Shown here piece by piece: positions 9,601 to 21,942 of a DNA stretch of 27,654 nucleotides. This stretch comes from Utricularia gibba (Eukaryota; Streptophyta; Magnoliopsida; Lamiales; Lentibulariaceae), in the NCBI GenBank assembly GCA_002189035.1, contig NEEC01000120.1, positions 1 through 27,654 on the forward strand. Reading direction: 5' to 3'. Below the pieces are notes generated by a model. The model was not told the DNA's origin. It saw only the letters and a list, made by a program, of their open reading frames with translations, and made no database searches. The stretch's first letter is position 1, and the number at the start of each line of letters is the position of its first letter. The position numbers were made by a program, and so were the translations under genes.

Positions 9601-10970
9601 ACTCAATAGTAGCTTACGTGGCTCGCAACGTATGTTTGATATAGATGACATCCTTTAACCTGTATGGTCGAAGGTTTTCTCCTCCCAAACGTATAGCGGC
9701 ATGCCCACTTTCGTGTCCAAATATTCAGGAGGTCGGGGTGGTAGCCATCTAACGGCTGGATAGCACATCCACATCGTATGTGCTCCGTAGAATGAATCCG
9801 AAAATGTTAATGTTTCCAACGCACGTTGTTGGAGATCGGGAAAGTACATGGAGTGTCCTTGGCCACATTCTAGTATTCATTGGATGCTGGCTGAGTTTGT
9901 TGCACAACAAAACACCCTCAAACGAGTAGCGATGGTGCACCATGATCCGCCATGGAGTGAACTCGTGACTCCTCTGCGTAAGTCTCACTTTGTTTCCATG
10001 GAAGATCATAAGGGAAAGCAATAGGAAAAACTAAGAAGTACTTGGTATCGTTGATGTTACAACCCTGCATCATTGATCCTGATGTACCCCCTTCGTATCG
10101 TTGGACGACACATCAGTGGTGAAGTACTTGGCTAGAGTCCATGGGTTGGACTTTACGGTCCTATGGACGTGCGCATCAGTGCTGGTCTAATCTCCACGCA
10201 TCCTCATATCTTTCAACGGCCGCGATAATAGACCAACGGTCTCCTTGTCCAGTCCATTCGCTAAGGAGTCCAGAACACCTGAAGGTAACGGCAAAGCTTG
10301 CGAGGCCCGTCCAGCAACGGAGAAAAGAAAGGAAGTAGTGCGCATGGATGTGAACGCCTAAAAGAGCGTGGGAGTTTGCACTAGAGACCATCAACCCGTT
10401 GAATCGTGTCGATGCTTGAGGGAAGACGACCACCCATTCATCTTTGTACGTTGCATCGGACCTGGTTGAAAGTGAGGACGGAAAATTGGCTACACTCGTA
10501 AGGTGCACGAGCAGTATGCTGAATCGGATGATGGTCAAGCCGTTAGCATACGGAAAACACACTCGCGTGTTGCGCACGCGGCTTTAACGATTGCTTAACC
10601 GAGTGATCCCTTCTCTATGTCCATCCACAATCTGGGTAAAAGGCATCCGGAGGTCAGGCATTGGAATGTCGTAAGGTATGAAGTATGCATGTTGCAAGGC
10701 GTGACCTGCTTGCGAAGCAATACCGATCCATTCCACGTTACCCGCTTCTTTGCAAAGCCTGGAGGGAGAATGGAATTTTGCATCAGGAGTGGATGCCATG
10801 GGGGTCGAATTATAAGGGGAGTGTGCGTTTGTTCCGTGAGCTATGTGGATTCGAAGCACAAGTGCTGGGTGGTCGAGTTATGGACTTTGGGTTAGGAGTG
10901 GCTACACTCTGGATCCACGATCGATATGTTCTTCGATGCTCTATGACTCATTTCTCATTCAATGATGTCC
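9601..10970. repeat. Satellite unit 8 (1,370 bp)
   Basis: Site states: deleted, G, G, G, G, T. It is two bases short: AA instead of AAA at S1 (10500-10501) and a single G at S5 (10821). It is the first unit with the S5 deletion, which shortens the plus-strand frame to 92 codons (10617-10895). The S1 loss gives a 133-codon minus-strand frame (10176-10577). Confidence 0.96.
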
Positions 10971-12342
10971 ACTCAATAGTAGCTTACGTGGCTCGCAACG
11001 TATGTTTGATATAGATGACATCCTTTAACCTGTATGGTCGAAGGTTTTCTCCTCCCAAACGTATAGCGGCATGCCCACTTTCGTGTCCAAATATTCAGGA
11101 GGTCGGGGTGGTAGCCATCTAACGGCTGGATAGCACATCCACATCGTATGTGCTCCGTAGAATGAATCCGAAAATGTTAATGTTTCCAACGCACGTTGTT
11201 GGAGATCGGGAAAGTACATGGAGTGTCCTTGGCCACATTCTAGTATTCATTGGATGCTGGCTGAGTTTGTTGCACAACAAAACACCCTCAAACGAGTAGC
11301 GATGGTGCACCATGATCCGCCATGGAGTGAACTCGTGACTCCTCTGCGTAAGTCTCACTTTGTTTCCATGGAAGATCATAAGGGAAAGCAATAGGAAAAA
11401 CTAAGAAGTACTTGGTATCGTTGATGTTACAACCCTGCATCATTGATCCTGATGTACCCCCTTCGTATCGTTGGACGACACATCAGTGGTGAAGTACTTG
11501 GCTAGAGTCCATGGGTTGGACTTTACGGTCCTATGGACGTGCGCATCAGTGCTGGTCTAATCTCCACGCATCCTCATATCTTTCAACGGCCGCGATAATA
11601 GACCAACGGTCTCCTTGTCCAGTCCATTCGCTAAGGAGTCCAGAACACCTGAAGGTAACGGCAAAGCTTGCGAGGCCCGTCCAGCAACGGAGAAAAGAAA
11701 GGAAGTAGTGCGCATGGATGTGAACGCCTAAAAGAGCGTGGGAGTTTGCACTAGAGACCATCAACCCGTTGAATCGTGTCGATGCTTGAGGGAAGACGAC
11801 CACCCATTCATCTTTGTACGTTGCATCGGACCTGGTTGAAAGTGAGGACGGAAAATTGGCTACACTCGTGAAGGTGCACGAGCAGTATGCTCAATCGGAT
11901 GATGGTCAAGCCGTTAGCATACGGAAAACACACTCGCGTGTTGCGCACGCGGCTTTAACGATTGCTTAACCGAGTGATCCCTTCTCTATGTCCATCCACA
12001 ATCTGGGTAAAAGGCATCCGGAGGTCAGGCATTGGAATGTCGTAAGGTATGAAGTATGCATGTTGCAAGGCGTGACCTGCTTGCGAAGCAATACCGATCC
12101 ATTCCACGTTACCCGCTTCTTTGCAAAGCCTGGAGGGAGAATGGAATTTTGCATCAGGAGTGGATGCCATGGGGGTCGAATTATAAGGGGAGGTGTGCGT
12201 TTGTTCCGTGAGCTATGTGGATTCGAAGCACAAGTGCTGGGTGGTCGAGTTATGGACTTTGGGTTAGGAGTGGCTACACTCTGGATCCACGATCGATATG
12301 TTCTTCGATGCTCTATGACTCATTTCTCATTCAATGATGTCC
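10971..12342. repeat. Satellite unit 9 (1,372 bp)
   Basis: Site states: G, C, G, G, GG, T. S2 changes from G to C here and stays C through unit 16. S1 is G at base 11870. All six sites match unit 13, four units downstream. Confidence 0.96.
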
Positions 12343-13714
12343 ACTCAATAGTAGCTTACGTGGCTCGCAACGTATGTTTGATATAGATGACATCCTTTAA
12401 CCTGTATGGTCGAAGGTTTTCTCCTCCCAAACGTATAGCGGCATGCCCACTTTCGTGTCCAAATATTCAGGAGGTCGGGGTGGTAGCCATCTAACGGCTG
12501 GATAGCACATCCACATCGTATGTGCTCCGTAGAATGAATCCGAAAATGTTAATGTTTCCAACGCACGTTGTTGGAGATCGGGAAAGTACATGGAGTGTCC
12601 TTGGCCACATTCTAGTATTCATTGGATGCTGGCTGAGTTTGTTGCACAACAAAACACCCTCAAACGAGTAGCGATGGTGCACCATGATCCGCCATGGAGT
12701 GAACTCGTGACTCCTCTGCGTAAGTCTCACTTTGTTTCCATGGAAGATCATAAGGGAAAGCAATAGGAAAAACTAAGAAGTACTTGGTATCGTTGATGTT
12801 ACAACCCTGCATCATTGATCCTGATGTACCCCCTTCGTATCGTTGGACGACACATCAGTGGTGAAGTACTTGGCTAGAGTCCATGGGTTGGACTTTACGG
12901 TCCTATGGACGTGCGCATCAGTGCTGGTCTAATCTCCACGCATCCTCATATCTTTCAACGGCCGCGATAATAGACCAACGGTCTCCTTGTCCAGTCCATT
13001 CGCTAAGGAGTCCAGAACACCTGAAGGTAACGGCAAAGCTTGCGAGGCCCGTCCAGCAACGGAGAAAAGAAAGGAAGTAGTGCGCATGGATGTGAACGCC
13101 TAAAAGAGCGTGGGAGTTTGCACTAGAGACCATCAACCCGTTGAATCGTGTCGATGCTTGAGGGAAGACGACCACCCATTCATCTTTGTACGTTGCATCG
13201 GACCTGGTTGAAAGTGAGGACGGAAAATTGGCTACACTCGTAAAGGTGCACGAGCAGTATGCTCAATCGGATGATGGTCAAGCCGTTAGCATACGGAAAA
13301 CACACTCGCGTGTTGCGCACGCGGCTTTAACGATTGCTTAACCGAGTGATCCCTTCTCTATGTCCATCCACAATCTGGGTAAAAGGCATCCGGAGGTCAG
13401 GCATTGGAATGTCGTAAGGTATGAAGTATGCATGTTGCAAGGCGTGACCTGCTTGCGAAGCAATACCGATCCATTCCACGTTACCCGCTTCTTTGCAAAG
13501 CCTGGAGGGAGAATGGAATTTTGCATCAGGAGTGGATGCCATGGGGGTCGAATTATAAGGGGAGGTGTGCGTTTGTTCCGTGAGCTATGTGGATTCGAAG
13601 CACAAGTGCTGGGTGGTCGAGTTATGGACTTTGGGTTAGGAGTGGCTACACTCTGGATCCACGATCGATATGTTCTTCGATGCTCTATGACTCATTTCTC
13701 ATTCAATGATGTCC
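12343..13714. repeat. Satellite unit 10 (1,372 bp)
   Basis: Site states: A, C, G, G, GG, T. All six match unit 14, four units downstream. S4-G and intact S5 leave the 132-codon plus-strand frame open (13360-13758). Confidence 0.96.
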
Positions 13715-15085
13715 ACTCAATAGTAGCTTACGTGGCTCGCAACGTATGTTTGATATAGATGACATCCTTTAACCTGTATGGTCGAAGGTTTTCTCCTCCC
13801 AAACGTATAGCGGCATGCCCACTTTCGTGTCCAAATATTCAGGAGGTCGGGGTGGTAGCCATCTAACGGCTGGATAGCACATCCACATCGTATGTGCTCC
13901 GTAGAATGAATCCGAAAATGTTAATGTTTCCAACGCACGTTGTTGGAGATCGGGAAAGTACATGGAGTGTCCTTGGCCACATTCTAGTATTCATTGGATG
14001 CTGGCTGAGTTTGTTGCACAACAAAACACCCTCAAACGAGTAGCGATGGTGCACCATGATCCGCCATGGAGTGAACTCGTGACTCCTCTGCGTAAGTCTC
14101 ACTTTGTTTCCATGGAAGATCATAAGGGAAAGCAATAGGAAAAACTAAGAAGTACTTGGTATCGTTGATGTTACAACCCTGCATCATTGATCCTGATGTA
14201 CCCCCTTCGTATCGTTGGACGACACATCAGTGGTGAAGTACTTGGCTAGAGTCCATGGGTTGGACTTTACGGTCCTATGGACGTGCGCATCAGTGCTGGT
14301 CTAATCTCCACGCATCCTCATATCTTTCAACGGCCGCGATAATAGACCAACGGTCTCCTTGTCCAGTCCATTCGCTAAGGAGTCCAGAACACCTGAAGGT
14401 AACGGCAAAGCTTGCGAGGCCCGTCCAGCAACGGAGAAAAGAAAGGAAGTAGTGCGCATGGATGTGAACGCCTAAAAGAGCGTGGGAGTTTGCACTAGAG
14501 ACCATCAACCCGTTGAATCGTGTCGATGCTTGAGGGAAGACGACCACCCATTCATCTTTGTACGTTGCATCGGACCTGGTTGAAAGTGAGGACGGAAAAT
14601 TGGCTACACTCGTAAAGGTGCACGAGCAGTATGCTCAATCGGATGATGGTCAAGCCGTTAGCATACGGAAAACACACTCGCGTGTTGCGCACGCGGCTTT
14701 AACGATTGCTTAACCGAGTGATCCCTTCTCTATGTCCATCCACAATCTGGGTAAAAGGCATCCGGAGGTCAGGCATTGGAATGTCGTAAGGTATGAAGTA
14801 TGCATGTTGCAAGGCGTGACCTGCTTGCGAAGCAATACCGATCCATTCCACGTTACCCGCTTCTTTGCAAAGCCTGGAGGGAGAATGGAATTTTGCATCA
14901 GGAGTGGATGCCATGGGGGTCGAATTATAAGGGGAGTGTGCGTTTGTTCCGTGAGCTATGTGGATTCGAAGCACAAGTGCTGGGTGGTCGAGTTATGGAC
15001 TTTGGGTTAGGAGTGGCTACACTCTGGATCCACGATCGATATGTTCTTCGATGCTCTATGACTCATTTCTCATTCAATGATGTCC
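13715..15085. repeat. Satellite unit 11 (1,371 bp)
   Basis: Site states: A, C, G, G, G, T. The single missing base is the S5 deletion (remaining G at 14936). It matches unit 15 at every site except S1. Confidence 0.96.
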
Positions 15086-16456
15086 ACTCAATAGTAGCTT
15101 ACGTGGCTCGCAACGTATGTTTGATATAGATGACATCCTTTAACCTGTATGGTCGAAGGTTTTCTCCTCCCAAACGTATAGCGGCATGCCCACTTTCGTG
15201 TCCAAATATTCAGGAGGTCGGGGTGGTAGCCATCTAACGGCTGGATAGCACATCCACATCGTATGTGCTCCGTAGAATGAATCCGAAAATGTTAATGTTT
15301 CCAACGCACGTTGTTGGAGATCGGGAAAGTACATGGAGTGTCCTTGGCCACATTCTAGTATTCATTGGATGCTGGCTGAGTTTGTTGCACAACAAAACAC
15401 CCTCAAACGAGTAGCGATGGTGCACCATGATCCGCCATGGAGTGAACTCGTGACTCCTCTGCGTAAGTCTCACTTTGTTTCCATGGAAGATCATAAGGGA
15501 AAGCAATAGGAAAAACTAAGAAGTACTTGGTATCGTTGATGTTACAACCCTGCATCATTGATCCTGATGTACCCCCTTCGTATCGTTGGACGACACATCA
15601 GTGGTGAAGTACTTGGCTAGAGTCCATGGGTTGGACTTTACGGTCCTATGGACGTGCGCATCAGTGCTGGTCTAATCTCCACGCATCCTCATATCTTTCA
15701 ACGGCCGCGATAATAGACCAACGGTCTCCTTGTCCAGTCCATTCGCTAAGGAGTCCAGAACACCTGAAGGTAACGGCAAAGCTTGCGAGGCCCGTCCAGC
15801 AACGGAGAAAAGAAAGGAAGTAGTGCGCATGGATGTGAACGCCTAAAAGAGCGTGGGAGTTTGCACTAGAGACCATCAACCCGTTGAATCGTGTCGATGC
15901 TTGAGGGAAGACGACCACCCATTCATCTTTGTACGTTGCATCGGACCTGGTTGAAAGTGAGGACGGAAAATTGGCTACACTCGTAAGGTGCACGAGCAGT
16001 ATGCTCAATCGGATGATGGTCAAGCCGTTAGCATACGGAAAACACACTCGCGTGTTGCGCACGCGGCTTTAACGATTGCTTAACCGAGTGATCCCTTCTC
16101 TATCTCCATCCACAATCTGGGTAAAAGGCATCCGGAGGTCAGGCATTGGAATGTCGTAAGGTATGAAGTATGCATGTTGCAAGGCGTGACCTGCTTGCGA
16201 AGCAATACCGATCCATTCCACGTTACCCGCTTCTTTGCAAAGCCTGGAGGGAGAATGGAATTTTGCATCAGGAGTGGATGCCATGGGGGTCGAATTATAA
16301 GGGGACGTGTGCGTTTGTTCCGTGAGCTATGTGGATTCGAAGCACAAGTGCTGGGTGGTCGAGTTATGGACTTTGGGTTAGGAGTGGCTACACTCTGGAT
16401 CCACGATCGATATGTTCTTCGATGCTCTATGACTCATTTCTCATTCAATGATGTCC
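15086..16456. repeat. Satellite unit 12 (1,371 bp)
   Basis: Site states: deleted, C, G, C, CG, T. The missing base is the S1 A (AA at 15985-15986). S5 holds a private G-to-C change at 16306, at the same spot where other units lose a G. S4 reverts to C although units 8-11 and 13-20 all have G. It is the most mosaic unit of the array. Confidence 0.96.
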
Positions 16457-17828
16457 ACTCAATAGTAGCTTACGTGGCTCGCAACGTATGTTTGATATAG
16501 ATGACATCCTTTAACCTGTATGGTCGAAGGTTTTCTCCTCCCAAACGTATAGCGGCATGCCCACTTTCGTGTCCAAATATTCAGGAGGTCGGGGTGGTAG
16601 CCATCTAACGGCTGGATAGCACATCCACATCGTATGTGCTCCGTAGAATGAATCCGAAAATGTTAATGTTTCCAACGCACGTTGTTGGAGATCGGGAAAG
16701 TACATGGAGTGTCCTTGGCCACATTCTAGTATTCATTGGATGCTGGCTGAGTTTGTTGCACAACAAAACACCCTCAAACGAGTAGCGATGGTGCACCATG
16801 ATCCGCCATGGAGTGAACTCGTGACTCCTCTGCGTAAGTCTCACTTTGTTTCCATGGAAGATCATAAGGGAAAGCAATAGGAAAAACTAAGAAGTACTTG
16901 GTATCGTTGATGTTACAACCCTGCATCATTGATCCTGATGTACCCCCTTCGTATCGTTGGACGACACATCAGTGGTGAAGTACTTGGCTAGAGTCCATGG
17001 GTTGGACTTTACGGTCCTATGGACGTGCGCATCAGTGCTGGTCTAATCTCCACGCATCCTCATATCTTTCAACGGCCGCGATAATAGACCAACGGTCTCC
17101 TTGTCCAGTCCATTCGCTAAGGAGTCCAGAACACCTGAAGGTAACGGCAAAGCTTGCGAGGCCCGTCCAGCAACGGAGAAAAGAAAGGAAGTAGTGCGCA
17201 TGGATGTGAACGCCTAAAAGAGCGTGGGAGTTTGCACTAGAGACCATCAACCCGTTGAATCGTGTCGATGCTTGAGGGAAGACGACCACCCATTCATCTT
17301 TGTACGTTGCATCGGACCTGGTTGAAAGTGAGGACGGAAAATTGGCTACACTCGTGAAGGTGCACGAGCAGTATGCTCAATCGGATGATGGTCAAGCCGT
17401 TAGCATACGGAAAACACACTCGCGTGTTGCGCACGCGGCTTTAACGATTGCTTAACCGAGTGATCCCTTCTCTATGTCCATCCACAATCTGGGTAAAAGG
17501 CATCCGGAGGTCAGGCATTGGAATGTCGTAAGGTATGAAGTATGCATGTTGCAAGGCGTGACCTGCTTGCGAAGCAATACCGATCCATTCCACGTTACCC
17601 GCTTCTTTGCAAAGCCTGGAGGGAGAATGGAATTTTGCATCAGGAGTGGATGCCATGGGGGTCGAATTATAAGGGGAGGTGTGCGTTTGTTCCGTGAGCT
17701 ATGTGGATTCGAAGCACAAGTGCTGGGTGGTCGAGTTATGGACTTTGGGTTAGGAGTGGCTACACTCTGGATCCACGATCGATATGTTCTTCGATGCTCT
17801 ATGACTCATTTCTCATTCAATGATGTCC
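16457..17828. repeat. Satellite unit 13 (1,372 bp)
   Basis: Site states: G, C, G, G, GG, T, the same as unit 9. S1 is G at 17356. The 132-codon plus-strand frame is open at 17474-17872. Confidence 0.96.
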
Positions 17829-19200
17829 ACTCAATAGTAGCTTACGTGGCTCGCAACGTATGTTTGATATAGATGACATCCTTTAACCTGTATGGTCGAA
17901 GGTTTTCTCCTCCCAAACGTATAGCGGCATGCCCACTTTCGTGTCCAAATATTCAGGAGGTCGGGGTGGTAGCCATCTAACGGCTGGATAGCACATCCAC
18001 ATCGTATGTGCTCCGTAGAATGAATCCGAAAATGTTAATGTTTCCAACGCACGTTGTTGGAGATCGGGAAAGTACATGGAGTGTCCTTGGCCACATTCTA
18101 GTATTCATTGGATGCTGGCTGAGTTTGTTGCACAACAAAACACCCTCAAACGAGTAGCGATGGTGCACCATGATCCGCCATGGAGTGAACTCGTGACTCC
18201 TCTGCGTAAGTCTCACTTTGTTTCCATGGAAGATCATAAGGGAAAGCAATAGGAAAAACTAAGAAGTACTTGGTATCGTTGATGTTACAACCCTGCATCA
18301 TTGATCCTGATGTACCCCCTTCGTATCGTTGGACGACACATCAGTGGTGAAGTACTTGGCTAGAGTCCATGGGTTGGACTTTACGGTCCTATGGACGTGC
18401 GCATCAGTGCTGGTCTAATCTCCACGCATCCTCATATCTTTCAACGGCCGCGATAATAGACCAACGGTCTCCTTGTCCAGTCCATTCGCTAAGGAGTCCA
18501 GAACACCTGAAGGTAACGGCAAAGCTTGCGAGGCCCGTCCAGCAACGGAGAAAAGAAAGGAAGTAGTGCGCATGGATGTGAACGCCTAAAAGAGCGTGGG
18601 AGTTTGCACTAGAGACCATCAACCCGTTGAATCGTGTCGATGCTTGAGGGAAGACGACCACCCATTCATCTTTGTACGTTGCATCGGACCTGGTTGAAAG
18701 TGAGGACGGAAAATTGGCTACACTCGTAAAGGTGCACGAGCAGTATGCTCAATCGGATGATGGTCAAGCCGTTAGCATACGGAAAACACACTCGCGTGTT
18801 GCGCACGCGGCTTTAACGATTGCTTAACCGAGTGATCCCTTCTCTATGTCCATCCACAATCTGGGTAAAAGGCATCCGGAGGTCAGGCATTGGAATGTCG
18901 TAAGGTATGAAGTATGCATGTTGCAAGGCGTGACCTGCTTGCGAAGCAATACCGATCCATTCCACGTTACCCGCTTCTTTGCAAAGCCTGGAGGGAGAAT
19001 GGAATTTTGCATCAGGAGTGGATGCCATGGGGGTCGAATTATAAGGGGAGGTGTGCGTTTGTTCCGTGAGCTATGTGGATTCGAAGCACAAGTGCTGGGT
19101 GGTCGAGTTATGGACTTTGGGTTAGGAGTGGCTACACTCTGGATCCACGATCGATATGTTCTTCGATGCTCTATGACTCATTTCTCATTCAATGATGTCC
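17829..19200. repeat. Satellite unit 14 (1,372 bp)
   Basis: Site states: A, C, G, G, GG, T, the same as unit 10. It is the last unit that obeys the four-unit cycle at S1. Confidence 0.96.
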
Positions 19201-20571
19201 ACTCAATAGTAGCTTACGTGGCTCGCAACGTATGTTTGATATAGATGACATCCTTTAACCTGTATGGTCGAAGGTTTTCTCCTCCCAAACGTATAGCGGC
19301 ATGCCCACTTTCGTGTCCAAATATTCAGGAGGTCGGGGTGGTAGCCATCTAACGGCTGGATAGCACATCCACATCGTATGTGCTCCGTAGAATGAATCCG
19401 AAAATGTTAATGTTTCCAACGCACGTTGTTGGAGATCGGGAAAGTACATGGAGTGTCCTTGGCCACATTCTAGTATTCATTGGATGCTGGCTGAGTTTGT
19501 TGCACAACAAAACACCCTCAAACGAGTAGCGATGGTGCACCATGATCCGCCATGGAGTGAACTCGTGACTCCTCTGCGTAAGTCTCACTTTGTTTCCATG
19601 GAAGATCATAAGGGAAAGCAATAGGAAAAACTAAGAAGTACTTGGTATCGTTGATGTTACAACCCTGCATCATTGATCCTGATGTACCCCCTTCGTATCG
19701 TTGGACGACACATCAGTGGTGAAGTACTTGGCTAGAGTCCATGGGTTGGACTTTACGGTCCTATGGACGTGCGCATCAGTGCTGGTCTAATCTCCACGCA
19801 TCCTCATATCTTTCAACGGCCGCGATAATAGACCAACGGTCTCCTTGTCCAGTCCATTCGCTAAGGAGTCCAGAACACCTGAAGGTAACGGCAAAGCTTG
19901 CGAGGCCCGTCCAGCAACGGAGAAAAGAAAGGAAGTAGTGCGCATGGATGTGAACGCCTAAAAGAGCGTGGGAGTTTGCACTAGAGACCATCAACCCGTT
20001 GAATCGTGTCGATGCTTGAGGGAAGACGACCACCCATTCATCTTTGTACGTTGCATCGGACCTGGTTGAAAGTGAGGACGGAAAATTGGCTACACTCGTG
20101 AAGGTGCACGAGCAGTATGCTCAATCGGATGATGGTCAAGCCGTTAGCATACGGAAAACACACTCGCGTGTTGCGCACGCGGCTTTAACGATTGCTTAAC
20201 CGAGTGATCCCTTCTCTATGTCCATCCACAATCTGGGTAAAAGGCATCCGGAGGTCAGGCATTGGAATGTCGTAAGGTATGAAGTATGCATGTTGCAAGG
20301 CGTGACCTGCTTGCGAAGCAATACCGATCCATTCCACGTTACCCGCTTCTTTGCAAAGCCTGGAGGGAGAATGGAATTTTGCATCAGGAGTGGATGCCAT
20401 GGGGGTCGAATTATAAGGGGAGTGTGCGTTTGTTCCGTGAGCTATGTGGATTCGAAGCACAAGTGCTGGGTGGTCGAGTTATGGACTTTGGGTTAGGAGT
20501 GGCTACACTCTGGATCCACGATCGATATGTTCTTCGATGCTCTATGACTCATTTCTCATTCAATGATGTCC
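19201..20571. repeat. Satellite unit 15 (1,371 bp)
   Basis: Site states: G, C, G, G, G, T. The missing base is at S5 (remaining G at 20422). S1 is G at 20100, where the four-unit cycle predicts A, so the cycle breaks here. Confidence 0.96.
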
Positions 20572-21942
20572 ACTCAATAGTAGCTTACGTGGCTCGCAAC
20601 GTATGTTTGATATAGATGACATCCTTTAACCTGTATGGTCGAAGGTTTTCTCCTCCCAAACGTATAGCGGCATGCCCACTTTCGTGTCCAAATATTCAGG
20701 AGGTCGGGGTGGTAGCCATCTAACGGCTGGATAGCACATCCACATCGTATGTGCTCCGTAGAATGAATCCGAAAATGTTAATGTTTCCAACGCACGTTGT
20801 TGGAGATCGGGAAAGTACATGGAGTGTCCTTGGCCACATTCTAGTATTCATTGGATGCTGGCTGAGTTTGTTGCACAACAAAACACCCTCAAACGAGTAG
20901 CGATGGTGCACCATGATCCGCCATGGAGTGAACTCGTGACTCCTCTGCGTAAGTCTCACTTTGTTTCCATGGAAGATCATAAGGGAAAGCAATAGGAAAA
21001 ACTAAGAAGTACTTGGTATCGTTGTGTTACAACCCTGCATCATTGATCCTGATGTACCCCCTTCGTATCGTTGGACGACACATCAGTGGTGAAGTACTTG
21101 GCTAGAGTCCATGGGTTGGACTTTACGGTCCTATGGACGTGCGCATCAGTGCTGGTCTAATCTCCACGCATCCTCATATCTTTCAACGGCCGCGATAATA
21201 GACCAACGGTCTCCTTGTCCAGTCCATTCGCTAAGGAGTCCAGAACACCTGAAGGTAACGGCAAAGCTTGCGAGGCCCGTCCAGCAACGGAGAAAAGAAA
21301 GGAAGTAGTGCGCATGGATGTGAACGCCTAAAAGAGCGTGGGAGTTTGCACTAGAGACCATCAACCCGTTGAATCGTGTCGATGCTTGAGGGAAGACGAC
21401 CACCCATTCATCTTTGTACGTTGCATCGGACCTGGTTGAAAGTGAGGACGGAAAATTGGCTACACTCGTAAAGGTGCACGAGCAGTATGCTCAATCGGAT
21501 GATGGTCAAGCCGTTAGCATACGGAAAACACACTCGCGTGTTGCGCACGCGGCTTTAACTATTGCTTAACCGAGTGATCCCTTCTCTATGTCCATCCACA
21601 ATCTGGGTAAAAGGCATCCGGAGGTCAGGCATTGGAATGTCGTAAGGTATGAAGTATGCATGTTGCAAGGCGTGACCTGCTTGCGAAGCAATACCGATCC
21701 ATTCCACGTTACCCGCTTCTTTGCAAAGCCTGGAGGGAGAATGGAATTTTGCATCAGGAGTGGATGCCATGGGGGTCGAATTATAAGGGGAGGTGTGCGT
21801 TTGTTCCGTGAGCTATGTGGATTCGAAGCACAAGTGCTGGGTGGTCGAGTTATGGACTTTGGGTTAGGAGTGGCTACACTCTGGATCCACGATCGATATG
21901 TTCTTCGATGCTCTATGACTCATTTCTCATTCAATGATGTCC
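20572..21942. repeat. Satellite unit 16 (1,371 bp)
   Basis: Site states: A, C, T, G, GG, T. It is the first unit with T at S3 (21560). Its missing base is private: an A is lost between 21024 and 21025, in the stretch before the second AAGTACTT. This loss is not in a homopolymer. Confidence 0.96.

Larger units (their letters stand above)
9601..15085. repeat. Putative higher-order repeat block B (units 8-11)
   Basis: S1 reads deletion, G, A, A; S5 reads G, GG, GG, G. The block is 5,485 bp. It agrees with block C at 20 of 24 site states, including complete agreement of units 9 with 13 and 10 with 14, as expected for a four-unit duplication followed by point changes or conversion. Confidence 0.5.
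15086..20571. repeat. Putative higher-order repeat block C (units 12-15)
   Basis: S1 reads deletion, G, A, G; S5 reads CG, GG, GG, G. The block is 5,486 bp. It breaks the cycle only at S1 of its last unit. Differences from block B are concentrated in its first unit (S2, S4 and S5 of unit 12). Confidence 0.5.

Noticed and set aside
10176-10577. 133-codon minus-strand open frame as a real gene
   Set aside because: It exists only where an A is lost at S1 (units 4, 8, 12), which fuses two unrelated frames. Other units have an 85-codon version with nothing recognisable.
11988-12386. 132-codon plus-strand open frame as a real gene
   Set aside because: It has no recognisable domain, signal peptide or codon pattern. 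It is present only in some units because its ATG depends on S4, and it is broken in five units by the S5 deletion. Two-thirds of the unit holds only shorter frames.
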